Of a stretch of DNA of 64,000 nucleotides, positions 26,404 to 39,914 are shown piece after piece (position 1 is the stretch's first letter; every line of letters begins with the position of its first letter). The position numbers and the translations under genes were made by a program. Below the pieces are notes generated by a model. That model did no database searches. It was not told the origin of the DNA and saw only the letters and a list, made by a program, of their open reading frames with translations. The stretch comes from Streptosporangium lutulentum (GTDB taxonomy: Bacteria > Actinomycetota > Actinomycetes > Streptosporangiales > Streptosporangiaceae), in assembly GCF_030811455.1 (NCBI RefSeq), contig NZ_JAUSQU010000001.1:4216001-4280000 (forward strand), given 5' to 3'.

Positions 26404-26535
26404 CCGACCGGCCCGCGCGAACCACCTCACCACCGGGCCCGACCGGCCCGAGCGAACCACCTCACCACCGTGACCGACCGGCCCGCGCAGATCATCTCAC
26501 CACCGGGTCCGACCGGCCCGAGCAGGTCGCGTCTC
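26404..26535. repeat. 35-bp tandem repeat with 70-bp higher-order period
   Basis: Units start at 26404, 26439, 26474 and 26509, exactly 35 bp apart, each beginning CCGACCGGCCCG and carrying CTCACCACCG (last unit truncated). Units 1 and 3 have CGC and units 2 and 4 AGC after the core, so the array looks like a duplicated 70-bp dimer. It lies between the response regulator stop and the following terminator. Confidence 0.9.
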
Positions 26536-26578
26536 CGTCTGGAGCCGATCTCGACGGACCCGGCACGGACATACGGAA

Positions 26579-26607
26579 GGCCCCCGTGGACGAGTTCCAC
26601 GGGGGCC
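26579..26607. terminator. Bidirectional terminator between response regulator and rbpA
   Basis: A perfect 12-bp stem (26579-26590 with 26596-26607) and 5-base loop, between convergent genes, ending 18 bases before the rbpA stop. Confidence 0.85.
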
Positions 26608-26625
26608 CTGCGAGCTTGGCCGTAC

Positions 26626-26973
26626 CTAGTAGATCGGGCGCGAGGAGGAGCGCAGGCGCTCCAGTGCCTCAGCCAGAATCTGAGCGCCGTCCTTGTCGCT
26701 ACGACGCTCCTTCACATAGGCGAGGTGCGTCTTGTACGGCTCGTTACGCGGCGGCGCGGGCGGGTTGGCCTCGTCCTGACCGGCAGGGAGACCACACCGG
26801 GGGCAGTCCCAGAATTCCGGGACGGCCGCGTCGCTGGCGAAACTGGGACGCGTCTCATGCATGTTCGCGCACCAGAAGGGGACCCTTACACGGGGAGCCG
26901 CCTCGCCGCGCTCCGCCTCCCCCATAGGGCCGGCGCCGACACGGCTGCCACGGATCGCGTTGCCACTACCCAC
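26626..26973 (-). CDS. rbpA: RNA polymerase-binding protein RbpA
   Basis: Actinobacterial essential-type transcription factor that binds sigma-A/HrdB and RNA polymerase and stabilises open complexes. 115 residues from a GTG with AAGGAG upstream. Zinc-binding-type cysteines lie in FWCANMHETRPSF and FWDCPRCGLPAGQD, with the basic linker PRNEPYKTHLAYVKERRS and the sigma-interaction domain at the C-terminus. It ends the gap-pgk-tpiA-secG direction of transcription but may have its own promoter (81 bases after secG). Confidence 0.95.
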   Translation of the reverse strand: MGSGNAIRGSRVGAGPMGEAERGEAAPRVRVPFWCANMHETRPSFASDAAVPEFWDCPRCGLPAGQDEANPPAPPRNEPYKTHLAYVKERRSDKDGAQILAEALERLRSSSRPIY

Positions 26974-27054
26974 GGATGAACTCCTTGCTCGATGGCCCCT
27001 CCGCTCAGGATGGATGCGGGGGGCTGAACCACTGTCACGCCTGTCGAAGCCGGG

Positions 27055-27285
27055 TCAGGGCCTCAGGAGCAGGCCCAGCGCGATGATGCAGACAAACCAG
27101 ACCACACCAGTGATGATCGTGAGGCGGTCGAGGTTGCGCTCCACCACGGAAGAACCTCCGAACGACGACGAGAAACCGCCACCGAAGAGGTCCGACAGAC
27201 CGCCGCCCTTGCCCTTGTGGAGCAGGACGAGCAGCATCATCAGCAAGCTCGACAACATGAGGGCGATGGAAATTCCGATTGTCAC
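27055..27285 (-). CDS. secG: Preprotein translocase subunit SecG
   Basis: 76-residue component of the SecYEG channel. Two membrane helices flank a Gly/Ser-rich loop (ISIALMLSSLLMMLLVLLHK; GLSDLFGGGFSSSFGGSS; ITGVVWFVCIIALGLLL). The start GTG at 27285 gives the normal length and has an AGG seven bases upstream. It lies downstream of tpiA, as in many actinobacteria, behind its own TTGACA promoter. Confidence 0.93.
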   Translation of the reverse strand: MTIGISIALMLSSLLMMLLVLLHKGKGGGLSDLFGGGFSSSFGGSSVVERNLDRLTIITGVVWFVCIIALGLLLRP

Positions 27286-27367
27286 GGTTGACCTGTTCCC
27301 TATTTCGCGCGGCCCGCGTCCGGGCGCGACCCTTGTTATGACGCCTACGGCGTGACGATTCAAACTT

Positions 27368-27395
27368 GCTCTACGAGGGTATGACCTGTTGTCAA
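27368..27395 (-). promoter_or_regulatory. Candidate secG promoter
   Basis: On the minus strand TTGACA (27395-27390) is followed after 16 bases by TAGAGC (27373-27368), in the tpiA-secG gap. This is close to a housekeeping sigma consensus and separates secG from the glycolytic genes. Confidence 0.5.
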
Positions 27396-27418
27396 GTCAC
27401 ACCCCCCGAATAGCCGAG

Positions 27419-28195
27419 TCAGGCAGATATTTCGCCAAAACGACAGATCTTGACGAACTCTCCCGGGTCGAGGCTCGCGCCACCGACCAGGACACCGTCG
27501 ACATCAGTCTGAGCCATGATGCCTGCGATGTTGTCAGACTTGACCGATCCACCGTAAAGGATACGGACAGCGGCGGCCACCTCGCCGTCATACAGCTCGG
27601 CGAGTCGGGCACGCAATGCGCCGCAGACCTCCTGAGCGTCGGCCGGAGTGGCCACCTCACCGGTACCGATCGCCCAGACCGGCTCATAGGCGAGCACAAT
27701 GGACGCGGCCTGCTCGGCCGTGACCTTGTGGAGCGCGCCGTCGAGCTGGGAGACGGTGTAGGCCACCTGGCCGCCGGCCTGGCGGATCGCCAGCCCCTCC
27801 CCCACGCACAGGATCGGCGTGAGCGAGTTGCGGTAGGCGGCCTGCACCTTCGCGTTGACGAGGTCGTCGTCTTCGTGGTGATACTGCCGCCGCTCCGAGT
27901 GCCCGGCCAGGACGAAGGTGCAGCCGAGCTTGGCGAGCATCGCCCCGGAGACGTCTCCGGTGTAGGCGCCGCCGTCGTGCTGCGACAGGTCCTGCCCGCC
28001 GTACTCGATCCGCAGCTTGTCGCCGTCGATCAGGGTCTGCACGCTGCGCAGATCCGTGAACGGCGGGAGCACCGCCACCTCGACCCTGTCGAAGTCCTTG
28101 TCGTTCAGTCCGAACGCCAGCTTCTGGGTGGTGATGATGGCCTCAAGATGGTTGAGGTTCATCTTCCAGTTACCGGCGATGAGCGGCTTGCGCAC
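27419..28195 (-). CDS. tpiA: Triosephosphate isomerase
   Basis: Interconverts dihydroxyacetone phosphate and glyceraldehyde 3-phosphate. 258 residues with [13 protein letters not shown] (Lys catalytic), [17 protein letters not shown] (His electrophile), [17 protein letters not shown] (catalytic Glu) and [11 protein letters not shown]. The GTG start immediately follows the pgk stop with no gap, and GGAGG inside the pgk end serves as ribosome-binding site. Third gene of the gap-pgk-tpiA operon. Confidence 0.97.
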   Translation of the reverse strand: MRKPLIAGNWKMNLNHLEAIITTQKLAFGLNDKDFDRVEVAVLPPFTDLRSVQTLIDGDKLRIEYGGQDLSQHDGGAYTGDVSGAMLAKLGCTFVLAGHSERRQYHHEDDDLVNAKVQAAYRNSLTPILCVGEGLAIRQAGGQVAYTVSQLDGALHKVTAEQAASIVLAYEPVWAIGTGEVATPADAQEVCGALRARLAELYDGEVAAAVRILYGGSVKSDNIAGIMAQTDVDGVLVGGASLDPGEFVKICRFGEISA

Positions 28196-29382
28196 CTATT
28201 CCTCCAAGGCGACGAGTCCGGGCAGGGTCTTGCCCTCCAGGTATTCCAGACTGGCACCGCCACCGGTGGAGATGTGCGAGAACCCGTCCTCGGGCAGACC
28301 GAGCCGTCGCACCGCGGCGGCGGAGTCTCCCCCGCCGACGACCGTGAACGCCTCCGCTCGGATCAACGCCTCGGCGATCGCGCGTGTTCCGTCCGAGAAC
28401 GCCTCGAATTCGAAGACGCCCATCGGGCCGTTCCAGAACACGGTCTTGGCGTCGGCCAGCTTGCTCGCGAACAACTCGCGGGTTCGCGGGCCGATGTCGA
28501 GACCCTCCCTGTCGGCCGGGATCGCGGTGGCGTCGACCACCTCGTACTCGGCGTCCTCGGCGAAGTGCGTGGCCGCCAGCACGTCGACCGGGAGGACGAG
28601 CTCCACGCCGCGCTTGACCGCCTCGGAGAGGAAGCCCCGCACCTGGTCGAGCTGGTCCTTCTGGAGAAGCGACTGCCCGACCTCGTAGCCCTGGGCCGCC
28701 AGGAAGGTGTAGGCCATGCCTCCTCCGATGAGGAGCCGGTCGACCTTGCCGAGCAGGTTGCCGATGACGCCGAGCTTGTCGGAGACCTTGGCGCCGCCCA
28801 GCACCACGACGTACGGCCTGGCGGGTTCGTCGGTCAGCTTCTTCAGCACCGCGACCTCGGCCAGGACCAGCCTGCCCGCGGCGTGCGGCAGGAGCTTCGG
28901 CACGTCGTAGACGCTGGCGTGCTTGCGGTGCACCGCGCCGAAGCCGTCGCCGACGTAGACGTCGCCGAAGGCGGCCAGTTTCGCCGCGAACTCCGCGCGC
29001 TCGGCGTCGTCCTTGGACTCCTCGCCCGGCTCGAAGCGCAGGTTCTCCAGCAGGGCCACCTGGCCGCCCTGCAGGGCCCCCACGACGGCCTGGGCCGAAT
29101 CCCCGATGACATCGGTCGCGAAGGCGATCTCGGCGCCCAGGAGCTCACCCAGCCGCTTGGCGACGGGGGCGAGGGAGTACTTCGGGTTCGGCTGCCCCTT
29201 GGGGCGTCCCAGGTGCGCCATGACGACCACCCGGGCGCCCTTGCCGACGAGCTCCTCGATCATCGGCACCGAGGCGCGGATCCGGCCGTCGTCGGTGATG
29301 ACGTCCCCTTCGAGGGGGACGTTGAGGTCGGCGCGCAGGAGAACGCGCCGGCCGTCCACGTCGAACTCGGAGATGTCCTTCA

Positions 29383-29383
<1 letters not shown>
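28196..29383 (-). CDS. pgk: Phosphoglycerate kinase
   Basis: Transfers phosphate from 1,3-bisphosphoglycerate to ADP. 395 residues with the N-terminal [60 protein letters not shown] and the C-terminal [13 protein letters not shown] nucleotide region. The ATG overlaps the gap stop (ATGA), so the first two enzymes of the lower glycolytic payoff phase are translationally coupled. The TAG stop abuts tpiA. Confidence 0.97.
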
Positions 29384-30465
<1,082 letters not shown>

Positions 30466-30601
30466 CTATAGGACCCAAATTGGTTTAGACCACTGGGAGG
30501 GTCGGGTCGGTTCTTCCCTAACCCATGAACAGGTATCGCACCATTCAAGTAAAGTGCCCGACTCGTCACTTTAAACACCGCTATCCCCCCAAGGACCAGC
30601 C

Positions 30602-31108
30602 ATGACAGACAATGATCGTCTTTTGACGAAGGGGCTCTTACCCGGCGTCCTCACCGGTCTCGGCGCCATGGTCCTGGGCGCCGCAGCCTACGGCGCGCTC
30701 CTCGGCTTCAGCGGCTACGGGTTCGGGTACGTCGGCGCCGGCGTCGGCGTCCTCGTCGGGCTCGCCATGACGGCGGCCGAGCCCACGAGCCCGGTTCTGC
30801 CCCCGCTGGCCGCCCTCTTCTCACTGGCCGGCGCCGCACTCGGGCAGCTGGCCGGAAGCACCGTCAGCTGGGCGCAGAGGTCCGGCAGCGATTACGGCGC
30901 CGCCCTCCGCGACACGTACACGGCCTTCCCCCAGCAGCTCGGGGATCGACCCGTCTGGATCCTGTTCTGGGTGATCGCCGCCTGCGCGGGCTTCGGCTTC
31001 GTGCGCAAGCACGTCACGTCCGCCCGCAGAGCGCTCGCCGCCCCGTCCCTCCCGCAGCGGGACGAGGCCGGGCACGCGGACGACGTCACCCCGCGGAAGC
31101 GGGCCTAG
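30602..31108 (+). CDS. Hypothetical membrane protein
   Basis: 168 residues with Gly/Ala-rich membrane helices (LTGLGAMVLGAAAYGALLGF; YVGAGVGVLVGLAMTA; LAALFSLAGAALGQLAG; VWILFWVIAACAGFGFV) and a charged C-terminal tail. I do not recognise a family. It is divergent from gap across a 214-base gap with AT-rich patches. Coding bias and a plausible ATG at 30602 support it. Confidence 0.8.
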   Translation: MTDNDRLLTKGLLPGVLTGLGAMVLGAAAYGALLGFSGYGFGYVGAGVGVLVGLAMTAAEPTSPVLPPLAALFSLAGAALGQLAGSTVSWAQRSGSDYGAALRDTYTAFPQQLGDRPVWILFWVIAACAGFGFVRKHVTSARRALAAPSLPQRDEAGHADDVTPRKRA

Positions 31109-31162
31109 CCGTACCCTCGCCCGAAGAGACGCCTGCCGGCGAACGAGGCGCGGGCCGTACGA

Positions 31163-31201
31163 GCGGAGAGCCCGGACCCGCACGGGGCGCCGGCTCTCCG
31201 C
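31163..31201. terminator. Hairpin between the membrane protein and whiA genes
   Basis: A 10-bp perfect stem (31163-31172 with 31192-31201, loop of 19 that is itself GC-rich), between convergent genes. Confidence 0.65.
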
Positions 31202-31228
31202 CGCTCGCGGACTCGCCCACGGGCTCGT

Positions 31229-32209
31229 CTACGGCGCCAGCATGTCGACCGTGAGGTTGGCCTCGGTGTTGGGGATGCCGATGTCCTGGGCCCGCTTGTC
31301 GGCCATGGCGAGCAGGCGCCGGATCCGGCCGGCGATGGCGTCCTTGGTCAGCGGCGGATCGGCGAGCTGGCCGAGCTCCTCCAGGGAGGCCTGCTTGTGC
31401 TCCACCCGGAGACGACCGGCGATCACCAGATGCTCGGGAGCCTCCTCGCCGAGGATCTCCAGGGCCCGCTGGACCCTGGCCCCCGCGGCGACCGCGGCGC
31501 GAGCGGAGCGGCGCAGGTTGGCGTCGTCGAAGTTGGCCAGACGATTGGCCGTCGCCCGCACCTCGCGGCGCATTCGCCGCTCCTCCCAGGCCAGCACGCT
31601 GTCATGGGCGCCCAGCCGGGTCAGCAGCGCGCCGATGGCGTCGCCGTCACGGACCACGACCCGGTCGACACCGCGGACCTCGCGGGCCTTGGCGTGGATC
31701 TTCAGTCTCCGGGCGGACCCGACCAGCGCGAGCGCCGCCTCCGGCCCCGGGCAGGTGACCTCCAGCGACATCGAACGCCCCGGCTCGGTGAGGGAGCCGT
31801 GAGCCAGGAAAGCCCCTCGCCAGGCCGCCTCGGCGTCACAGGTGGCTCCCGCGACGACCTGACGGGGCAGGCCGCGGACCGGGCGTCCGTGGTTGTCGAT
31901 CAACCCGGTCTGCCGTGCCAGCGCCTCCCCGTCGCGGTAGACGCGCACCAGGTATCGCGACCCCTTGCGCAACCCCGCGGGGGCCAGGACGAGCACCTCG
32001 GCCTTGTGCCCGAACACCTCGTTGATGTCCTTGATGAGTCGCCGGGCCGTGACGTTGGTGTCCAGCTCCGCCTCGATCACAATTCGCCCGCTCACCAGGT
32101 GCAACCCGCTCGCGAACCGAAGGAGTGTCGACACCTCGGCCTTACGGCAGCAAGGCTTCAGGACCGGCAGCCGGCTCAGCTCGTCCTTCACCACACCTGT
32201 CATCGCCAT
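31229..32209 (-). CDS. whiA: Sporulation / cell-division regulator WhiA
   Basis: LAGLIDADG-like fold plus HTH DNA-binding protein. In Streptomyces it works with WhiB to start sporulation septation; homologues occur throughout Gram-positives. 326 residues, the family length. The N-terminus [21 protein letters not shown] and the C-terminal HTH ([39 protein letters not shown]) are diagnostic. The ATG at 32209 has GGAGG upstream. Last gene of the uvrC-rapZ-yvcK-whiA set, 96 bases from yvcK. Confidence 0.95.
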   Translation of the reverse strand: MAMTGVVKDELSRLPVLKPCCRKAEVSTLLRFASGLHLVSGRIVIEAELDTNVTARRLIKDINEVFGHKAEVLVLAPAGLRKGSRYLVRVYRDGEALARQTGLIDNHGRPVRGLPRQVVAGATCDAEAAWRGAFLAHGSLTEPGRSMSLEVTCPGPEAALALVGSARRLKIHAKAREVRGVDRVVVRDGDAIGALLTRLGAHDSVLAWEERRMRREVRATANRLANFDDANLRRSARAAVAAGARVQRALEILGEEAPEHLVIAGRLRVEHKQASLEELGQLADPPLTKDAIAGRIRRLLAMADKRAQDIGIPNTEANLTVDMLAP

Positions 32210-32305
32210 GTGCGTTCGTCCTCCCCCATACAGACCCCCATGCGGCCCGAGATAAAAATCAGGCTCACAGAAGTTTCTCGCACTCCTGAGCACCGCTGAC
32301 CAGGA

Positions 32306-33241
32306 TCAACGCTTCTCACGGAAAATCTCGTCCAGGACGGAGGCAAGACGTTGTGCATCGTGTCGCGGCGAACCGTCCTCGTCCGCGACGGAGGCCATGA
32401 CGAGCCGCCCGCCGAGCTCGGCGGCGGCCTTGTCGAGTTCTTCCTGGTCGTCGGCCACCCCGGTGTCGGCGAGCACCACGTCGATCTCCAGGGCGGGTGC
32501 GTGCTGCCGCAGCACCTCCAGGTGTTTCTGGGGCGAGAAACCGTCGGTCTCCCCGGCCTGGGGTGCCAGGTTCAGCGCCACCAGACGGCGCGCGCGGGTG
32601 CTGTGCAGCGCCTCGGCCAACTCGGGCACCTTGAGGTGGGGCAGCACGCTGGTGAACCAGGATCCCGGACCGAAGACGACCCAGTCGGCGTCCAGGACGG
32701 CCTGAACCGCCTCGGGGCAGGCGGGCGGATCTTCCGGGACCAGCGAGATGGCCCGGACCCGGCCCGGGGTGAGCGCGCAGGCCACCTGGCCGCGCACCGT
32801 GCTCACCTGGCCGTCCAGCTCCACCTCGGCGGCGATGTCGAGCGGTACGGAGGCCATCGGCAGCACCCGCCCGTGCGCGCCGAGCAGCCGCCCGACCCAG
32901 TCGAGCCCGGCGACCGTGTCGCCCAGCCGTTCCCACAGCGCCACGATCAGCAGGTTGCCCACCGCGTGCCCGTGCAGGTCTCCCTCACTGCGGAAACGGT
33001 GCTGGACGACCTCGCTCCAGGTCCGTCCCCACTCGTCGTCACCGCAGAGCGCGGCCAGGGCCATCCTCAGATCTCCCGGGGGCAGCACGCCGAGCTCGCG
33101 GCGGAGCCGCCCGCTCGATCCCCCGTCGTCGGCGACGGTGACCACCGCCGTCAGCTGGGAGGTGACCCTCCGAAGCGCGGTCAGTGAGGCGTACAACCCA
33201 TGCCCGCCACCCAGCGCGACGATCTTGAGATCTTCATTCAC
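32306..33241 (-). CDS. yvcK: YvcK/CofD-like gluconeogenesis factor
   Basis: 311 residues with the CofD/YvcK nucleotide-sugar-binding fold: IVALGGGHGLYASLTALRR at the N-terminus, VTVADDGGSSGRLRRELGVL and FGPGSWFTSVLPHL. In Bacillus YvcK binds UDP-GlcNAc and is needed for normal cell shape on gluconeogenic substrates. The GTG start overlaps the rapZ stop (GTGA). Its place between rapZ and whiA is conserved in Firmicutes and Actinobacteria. Confidence 0.95.
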   Translation of the reverse strand: MNEDLKIVALGGGHGLYASLTALRRVTSQLTAVVTVADDGGSSGRLRRELGVLPPGDLRMALAALCGDDEWGRTWSEVVQHRFRSEGDLHGHAVGNLLIVALWERLGDTVAGLDWVGRLLGAHGRVLPMASVPLDIAAEVELDGQVSTVRGQVACALTPGRVRAISLVPEDPPACPEAVQAVLDADWVVFGPGSWFTSVLPHLKVPELAEALHSTRARRLVALNLAPQAGETDGFSPQKHLEVLRQHAPALEIDVVLADTGVADDQEELDKAAAELGGRLVMASVADEDGSPRHDAQRLASVLDEIFREKR

Positions 33242-34110
33242 TCCCGGCCCACATCCCGATGACTCACCTGCACCTCCATGCCACCCCGGTCTCGCAGGCG
33301 GCCGCCGATCTGCTCGGCCATCGCGACACTGCGGTGCTTGCCGCCGGTGCAGCCGACGGCGAGCGTGGCGTAGCTCTTGCCCTCGCGGGTGTAGCCGGAG
33401 GCGATGATGCCGAACACCTCTTCGTAGGCGTCGAGGAGCTCCTTTGCACCCGCTTGGTTGAGAACGTACTCCCGAACGGGAGCGTCGAGACCGTTCATCG
33501 GGCGAAGTTCGGGAACCCAGTGCGGATTGGGCAGGAACCGGCAGTCGACGACCAGGTCCGCGTCGACGGGCAGGCCGTACTTGTAACCGAAGGAGACCAC
33601 GTTGACGCGCAGGCCAGGCCGGTCCTCGCCGCCGAAGAAGGCGACGATCTTGCCGCGGAGCTCGTGGACGTTGAGGTTGGAGGTGTCGATGACCAGATCG
33701 GCGTTCGCCCGGACCTCACGCAGGATGCCGCGCTCGCGGGCGATCCCGTCGACCAGGCGGCCGTCTCCCTGAAGCGGGTGCGGACGGCGGACGTTCTCGA
33801 ATCGGCGGACCAGTTCCTCGTCGCTGGCCTCGAGGAACACCACGCGCACGGCGACGCCGCGCCCTTCCAGCTCCTCGATCGCGGCGTTGAGGTCGGTGGT
33901 GAAGGCCAGGCTGCGCACGTCGACCACCGCGGCCACCTTGTCGGCGGCCAGCTTGACCCGCCCGGCCTCCTCGGCCATGGCGAACAACAGGCCCGGTGGC
34001 AGGTTGTCGATGACGAACCAGCCCAGGTCCTCAAGTGCCTTGGCGGCGGTGCTCCGTCCGGCCCCCGACATTCCGGTGACGAGGACGAACGCGGGTTCTC
34101 TTTCGCTCAT
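33238..34110 (-). CDS. rapZ: RNase adapter RapZ / YvcJ-type NTPase
   Basis: 290 residues. Walker A is [16 protein letters not shown] (residues 11-26), then [11 protein letters not shown]. The C-terminal domain ([40 protein letters not shown]) is the RapZ UDP-sugar/phosphate-binding region. In E. coli RapZ targets the GlmZ small RNA; in actinobacteria the partner is unknown. The ATG start overlaps the uvrC stop. Confidence 0.95.
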   Translation of the reverse strand: MSEREPAFVLVTGMSGAGRSTAAKALEDLGWFVIDNLPPGLLFAMAEEAGRVKLAADKVAAVVDVRSLAFTTDLNAAIEELEGRGVAVRVVFLEASDEELVRRFENVRRPHPLQGDGRLVDGIARERGILREVRANADLVIDTSNLNVHELRGKIVAFFGGEDRPGLRVNVVSFGYKYGLPVDADLVVDCRFLPNPHWVPELRPMNGLDAPVREYVLNQAGAKELLDAYEEVFGIIASGYTREGKSYATLAVGCTGGKHRSVAMAEQIGGRLRDRGGMEVQVSHRDVGRE

Positions 34111-36188
34111 GTGCTCTGCCCTTTCAAGGCCGACACGATCGTCTCGGCCGTCAGCGGGCCGATCCCGGGAACCTCGCAGATCTGCGCCGCGGTCGCCTCC
34201 CGCAGCCGTTTTACCGACCCGAAATGCTTGATCAGCGCCTGTCTGCGGGCCGGACCAAGACCGGGGACCTCATCCAGAGCGCTTTCCTTCACGCTCTTCG
34301 ACCGCTTGGAACGATGGTAGGTGATGGCGAAGCGATGAGCCTCGTCACGTACCCGCTGAAGGAGGTAAAGGGCCTCGCTGGAACGGGCGAGGATCACCGG
34401 CAGGTCCTCACCGGGAAGCCAGACCTCCTCCAGCCTCTTGGCCAGACCGCAGACCGCCACGTCGTCCACGCCCAGTTCGTCGAGCGCCCTCCGGGCCGCC
34501 GCCGCCTGCGCGGGCCCGCCGTCCACGACGACCAGGTTCGGTGGATAGGCGAATTTGCGCGGCCGGCCGGTCTCCGGGTCGATGCCCGGTTGGACGTCGA
34601 ACTCACCTTCGGCCTCGGGCTCAGCCCCCGCCTCAGACTCGGACCCGGCTCCGCCGTCGAACTCACCCCCGGCCTCGGGCTCAGCCCCCGCCCCAGACTC
34701 GGGCTCGGCTCCGCCGTCGAACTCACCTTCGGCCTTGGGCTCGGCTCCGCCGCCGAACTCGGCCCCGGCCTCGGCGTCGAGCTCCCCGGTGGCGGAGCGC
34801 TCCTCCAGGTATCGCTTGAACCTGCGCGAGATCACCTCGTGGATCGAGGCGACGTCGCCCTCGGTGGACCGCACGGAGAACCTGCGGTATTCGCTCTTGC
34901 GGGCCAGGCCGTCCTCGAACACCACCATGGAGGCCACCACGTTGGTGCCCTGGATGTGGGAGACGTCGTAGCACTCGATGCGGAGCGGCACCTGGTCCAG
35001 CTCAAGCGCGTCGGCGATCTCCTGCAGTGCCTTGCTCCGCGCGGTCAGGTCACTGGCGCGCTTGAGCTTGTGCTGCTTGAGAGACTCCCCGGCGTTGCGC
35101 TCGACGGTCTCCATCAGCGCCTTCTTGTCACCGCGCTGCGGAACGCGGATCTCCACCCGGGCCTTTCGGTGCTCTCCGAGCAGTTCCGCGACCGCCTCGG
35201 TCTCGGGCAGCGGGACGGGCACCAGCACCTCCCTGGGCAGGGTCTCGGCGCTCGCGTCGCCGTACATCTGCAGCAGGAACTGCTCGACCAGCTCGCCCGG
35301 CCCGACCTCCTCGACCTTGTCGACCACCCATCCGCGCTGGCCCCTGATGCGCCCGCCACGGACGTAGAACACCTGGACCGCCGCCTCCAGCGGATCCTCC
35401 GCCAGCGCGACCACGTCGCAGTCGGTGTTGTCGCTCAGCACCACGGCCTGCTTCTCCAGCGCCCGCTGCAGGGCCTGGAGGTCGTCGCGCAGCCTGGCCG
35501 CCCTCTCGTACTCCTGCTCGACGGCCGCCTGGCGCATCTCACTCTCCAGCCGCTTGATGAAGCGGCCGGTGTTGCCCGACATGAAGTCGCTGAAATCCTC
35601 CGCCAGCGACCTGTGCTCCTCGGCGGTGACCCGGCCGACGCAGGGCGCGGAGCACTTGTCGATGTATCCCAGCAGGCACGGCCGGCCGATCTGCGCGGCC
35701 CGCTTGAACACCCCCGACGAGCAGCTCCTGATCGGGAACACCCGCAGCAGCAGGTCGACCGTCTCCCTGATCGCCCAGGCGTGGGAGTAGGGGCCGAAGT
35801 AGCGGGTGCCCTTGCGCTTCGCGCCGCGCAGCACCTGGACCCGGGGGAACTCCTCCCCCATGGTGACCGCGAGATAGGGATAGGACTTGTCGTCGCGGTA
35901 TTTGACGTTGAAGCGCGGGTCGTACTCCTTGATCCAGGAGTATTCGAGCTGGAGCGCCTCGACCTCGGTGCCGACGACCGTCCAGTCGACGCCGACGGCG
36001 GTCGTGAGCATGGTCTGGGTGCGCGGATGCAGTCCGGCGAAGTCCGCGAAGTAGGAGTTGAGCCGCTGGCGCAGGCTCTTGGCCTTGCCCACATAGATGA
36101 CCCGGCCACCGTCATCTTTGAATCGGTAGACACCGGGCGATTCGGGAATCGACCCCGATTTTGGCCGAAAACTTATCGGGCCACCCAT
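34107..36188 (-). CDS. uvrC: Excinuclease ABC subunit C with acidic repeat insertion
   Basis: Dual-incision nuclease of nucleotide excision repair. GIY-YIG domain at about 15-95 ([20 protein letters not shown]), Cys-rich region at about 150-175 ([10 protein letters not shown]), UVR motif near 205-240, RNase-H-like endonuclease domain, and a C-terminal HhH pair ([31 protein letters not shown]). It has 693 residues, longer than the about 610 of E. coli. Residues about 466-533 form a Glu/Gly-rich insertion made of 20-residue repeats. ATG at 36188 chosen; a GTG at 36200 is an alternative. Confidence 0.95.
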   Translation of the reverse strand: MGGPISFRPKSGSIPESPGVYRFKDDGGRVIYVGKAKSLRQRLNSYFADFAGLHPRTQTMLTTAVGVDWTVVGTEVEALQLEYSWIKEYDPRFNVKYRDDKSYPYLAVTMGEEFPRVQVLRGAKRKGTRYFGPYSHAWAIRETVDLLLRVFPIRSCSSGVFKRAAQIGRPCLLGYIDKCSAPCVGRVTAEEHRSLAEDFSDFMSGNTGRFIKRLESEMRQAAVEQEYERAARLRDDLQALQRALEKQAVVLSDNTDCDVVALAEDPLEAAVQVFYVRGGRIRGQRGWVVDKVEEVGPGELVEQFLLQMYGDASAETLPREVLVPVPLPETEAVAELLGEHRKARVEIRVPQRGDKKALMETVERNAGESLKQHKLKRASDLTARSKALQEIADALELDQVPLRIECYDVSHIQGTNVVASMVVFEDGLARKSEYRRFSVRSTEGDVASIHEVISRRFKRYLEERSATGELDAEAGAEFGGGAEPKAEGEFDGGAEPESGAGAEPEAGGEFDGGAGSESEAGAEPEAEGEFDVQPGIDPETGRPRKFAYPPNLVVVDGGPAQAAAARRALDELGVDDVAVCGLAKRLEEVWLPGEDLPVILARSSEALYLLQRVRDEAHRFAITYHRSKRSKSVKESALDEVPGLGPARRQALIKHFGSVKRLREATAAQICEVPGIGPLTAETIVSALKGQST
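34596..34775 (-). repeat. Three tandem 60-bp repeats inside uvrC
   Basis: Copies start at 34596, 34656 and 34716, exactly 60 bp apart, and encode 20-residue units such as [20 protein letters not shown]. The tract lies just before the conserved [15 protein letters not shown] of the endonuclease domain, so it is probably a surface loop. Confidence 0.9.
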
Positions 36189-36236
36189 AGATCTCGCCAC
36201 ACTGCAAGCCTATCGGCCTTCACCGACAGGATCCCT

Positions 36237-36268
36237 TTCCCTGTTCGTGGGATTCCCTGTTCGTGGGA
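36237..36268. repeat. 16-bp tandem duplication upstream of uvrC
   Basis: TTCCCTGTTCGTGGGA occurs twice in direct succession (36237-36252 and 36253-36268), about 50-80 bases upstream of the uvrC start codon, in its likely promoter region. Confidence 0.85.
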
Positions 36269-36277
36269 TTCACACGA

Positions 36278-36310
36278 CACCGCCGCCGGGATCGCGGCCC
36301 GGCGGCGGTG
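36278..36310. terminator. Terminator after the Rieske gene
   Basis: A perfect 13-bp stem (36278-36290 with 36298-36310, loop of 7) directly behind the Rieske stop. It separates that gene from the uvrC promoter region. Confidence 0.85.
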
Positions 36311-36322
36311 ACCCGGCCGGGT

Positions 36323-36769
36323 TCAGGCGAGGCTGATCGAGTCGCCGTTGACCTTGATCGGCTTCTCGGCGAGCGGCTGGCTGGCCGGGCCGTTCGCCAC
36401 CGAGCCGTCCGCGATGTTGAACTTGCTGCCGTGGCACGGGCAGTTGATCGTTCCGCCGTCGACGGCGTCGACGTCGCACCCCTGGTGGGTGCAGACGGAG
36501 GTGAAGCATTTGAACTCCCCGGCCTTCGGCTGGGTCACCACGAGCTTCTCGTCCTTGAAAATCTTGCCGCCGCCCTCGGGGATGTCGGCGGTCTTGGCGA
36601 AACCCGTCGCCGCGGCGCCCGCGTCCGCGCCGCCTCCGGTGGTGGCCGGCGCCGCGGCGCCGCCGTCCGTCGCAGACGTGTCGCCGTAACCCGAGCAAGC
36701 GGTCAGCACGACGGCCATCCCGGCGCCTCCCGCGCCCAGCATCACCGCACGACGTGTTGTATCTGTCAT
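36323..36769 (-). CDS. Rieske [2Fe-2S] Tat/lipoprotein
   Basis: 148 residues. Signal: TTRRAVMLGAGGAGMAVVLT followed by the lipobox Cys (LTAC), so it is probably exported by Tat and lipid-anchored outside the membrane. An Ala/Gly/Thr-rich linker (about 30-60) leads to the Rieske domain with cluster ligands in CTHQGCDVDAVDGGTINCPC and the following HG. Small free Rieske proteins of this type carry electrons; the partner is not apparent here. Start ATG at 36769 with GGAGG six bases upstream. The gap to uvrA (36797-37073) holds inverted repeats but no gene. Confidence 0.92.
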   Translation of the reverse strand: MTDTTRRAVMLGAGGAGMAVVLTACSGYGDTSATDGGAAAPATTGGGADAGAAATGFAKTADIPEGGGKIFKDEKLVVTQPKAGEFKCFTSVCTHQGCDVDAVDGGTINCPCHGSKFNIADGSVANGPASQPLAEKPIKVNGDSISLA

Positions 36770-37019
36770 GGTCACCCTCCCAGGATCATTCATCATTTGG
36801 TACGGCTGGCACCCCGATGAGGGTTCAGCCTGCCGTAAGGCTTGTTGAATGACTGTGAAGAATTACGCCCTCGGCCGTCGTATCCGACAGTGGCCGAAAC
36901 CGCGCGCCCGAAACCCCGCGCGCCGGACCTCGCGGTTCGGAGCGCGCCGCGAACCGCCCGGGGCGGGCCGTGGGTTCGCGGACCGCGAGGCTGGCTCTCA
37001 CTCACGAAGATCTCCCCGT

Positions 37020-37064
37020 CAGGGCCGGCCCCATCGAGGATGCCGATGGAGGGGGCCGGCCCTG
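37020..37064. terminator. Terminator after uvrA
   Basis: A perfect 13-bp stem (37020-37032 with 37052-37064) and a partly paired loop (ATCG/CGAT), just behind the uvrA stop. Confidence 0.85.
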
Positions 37065-37073
37065 ACGCCGGTC

Positions 37074-39914
<2,841 letters not shown>

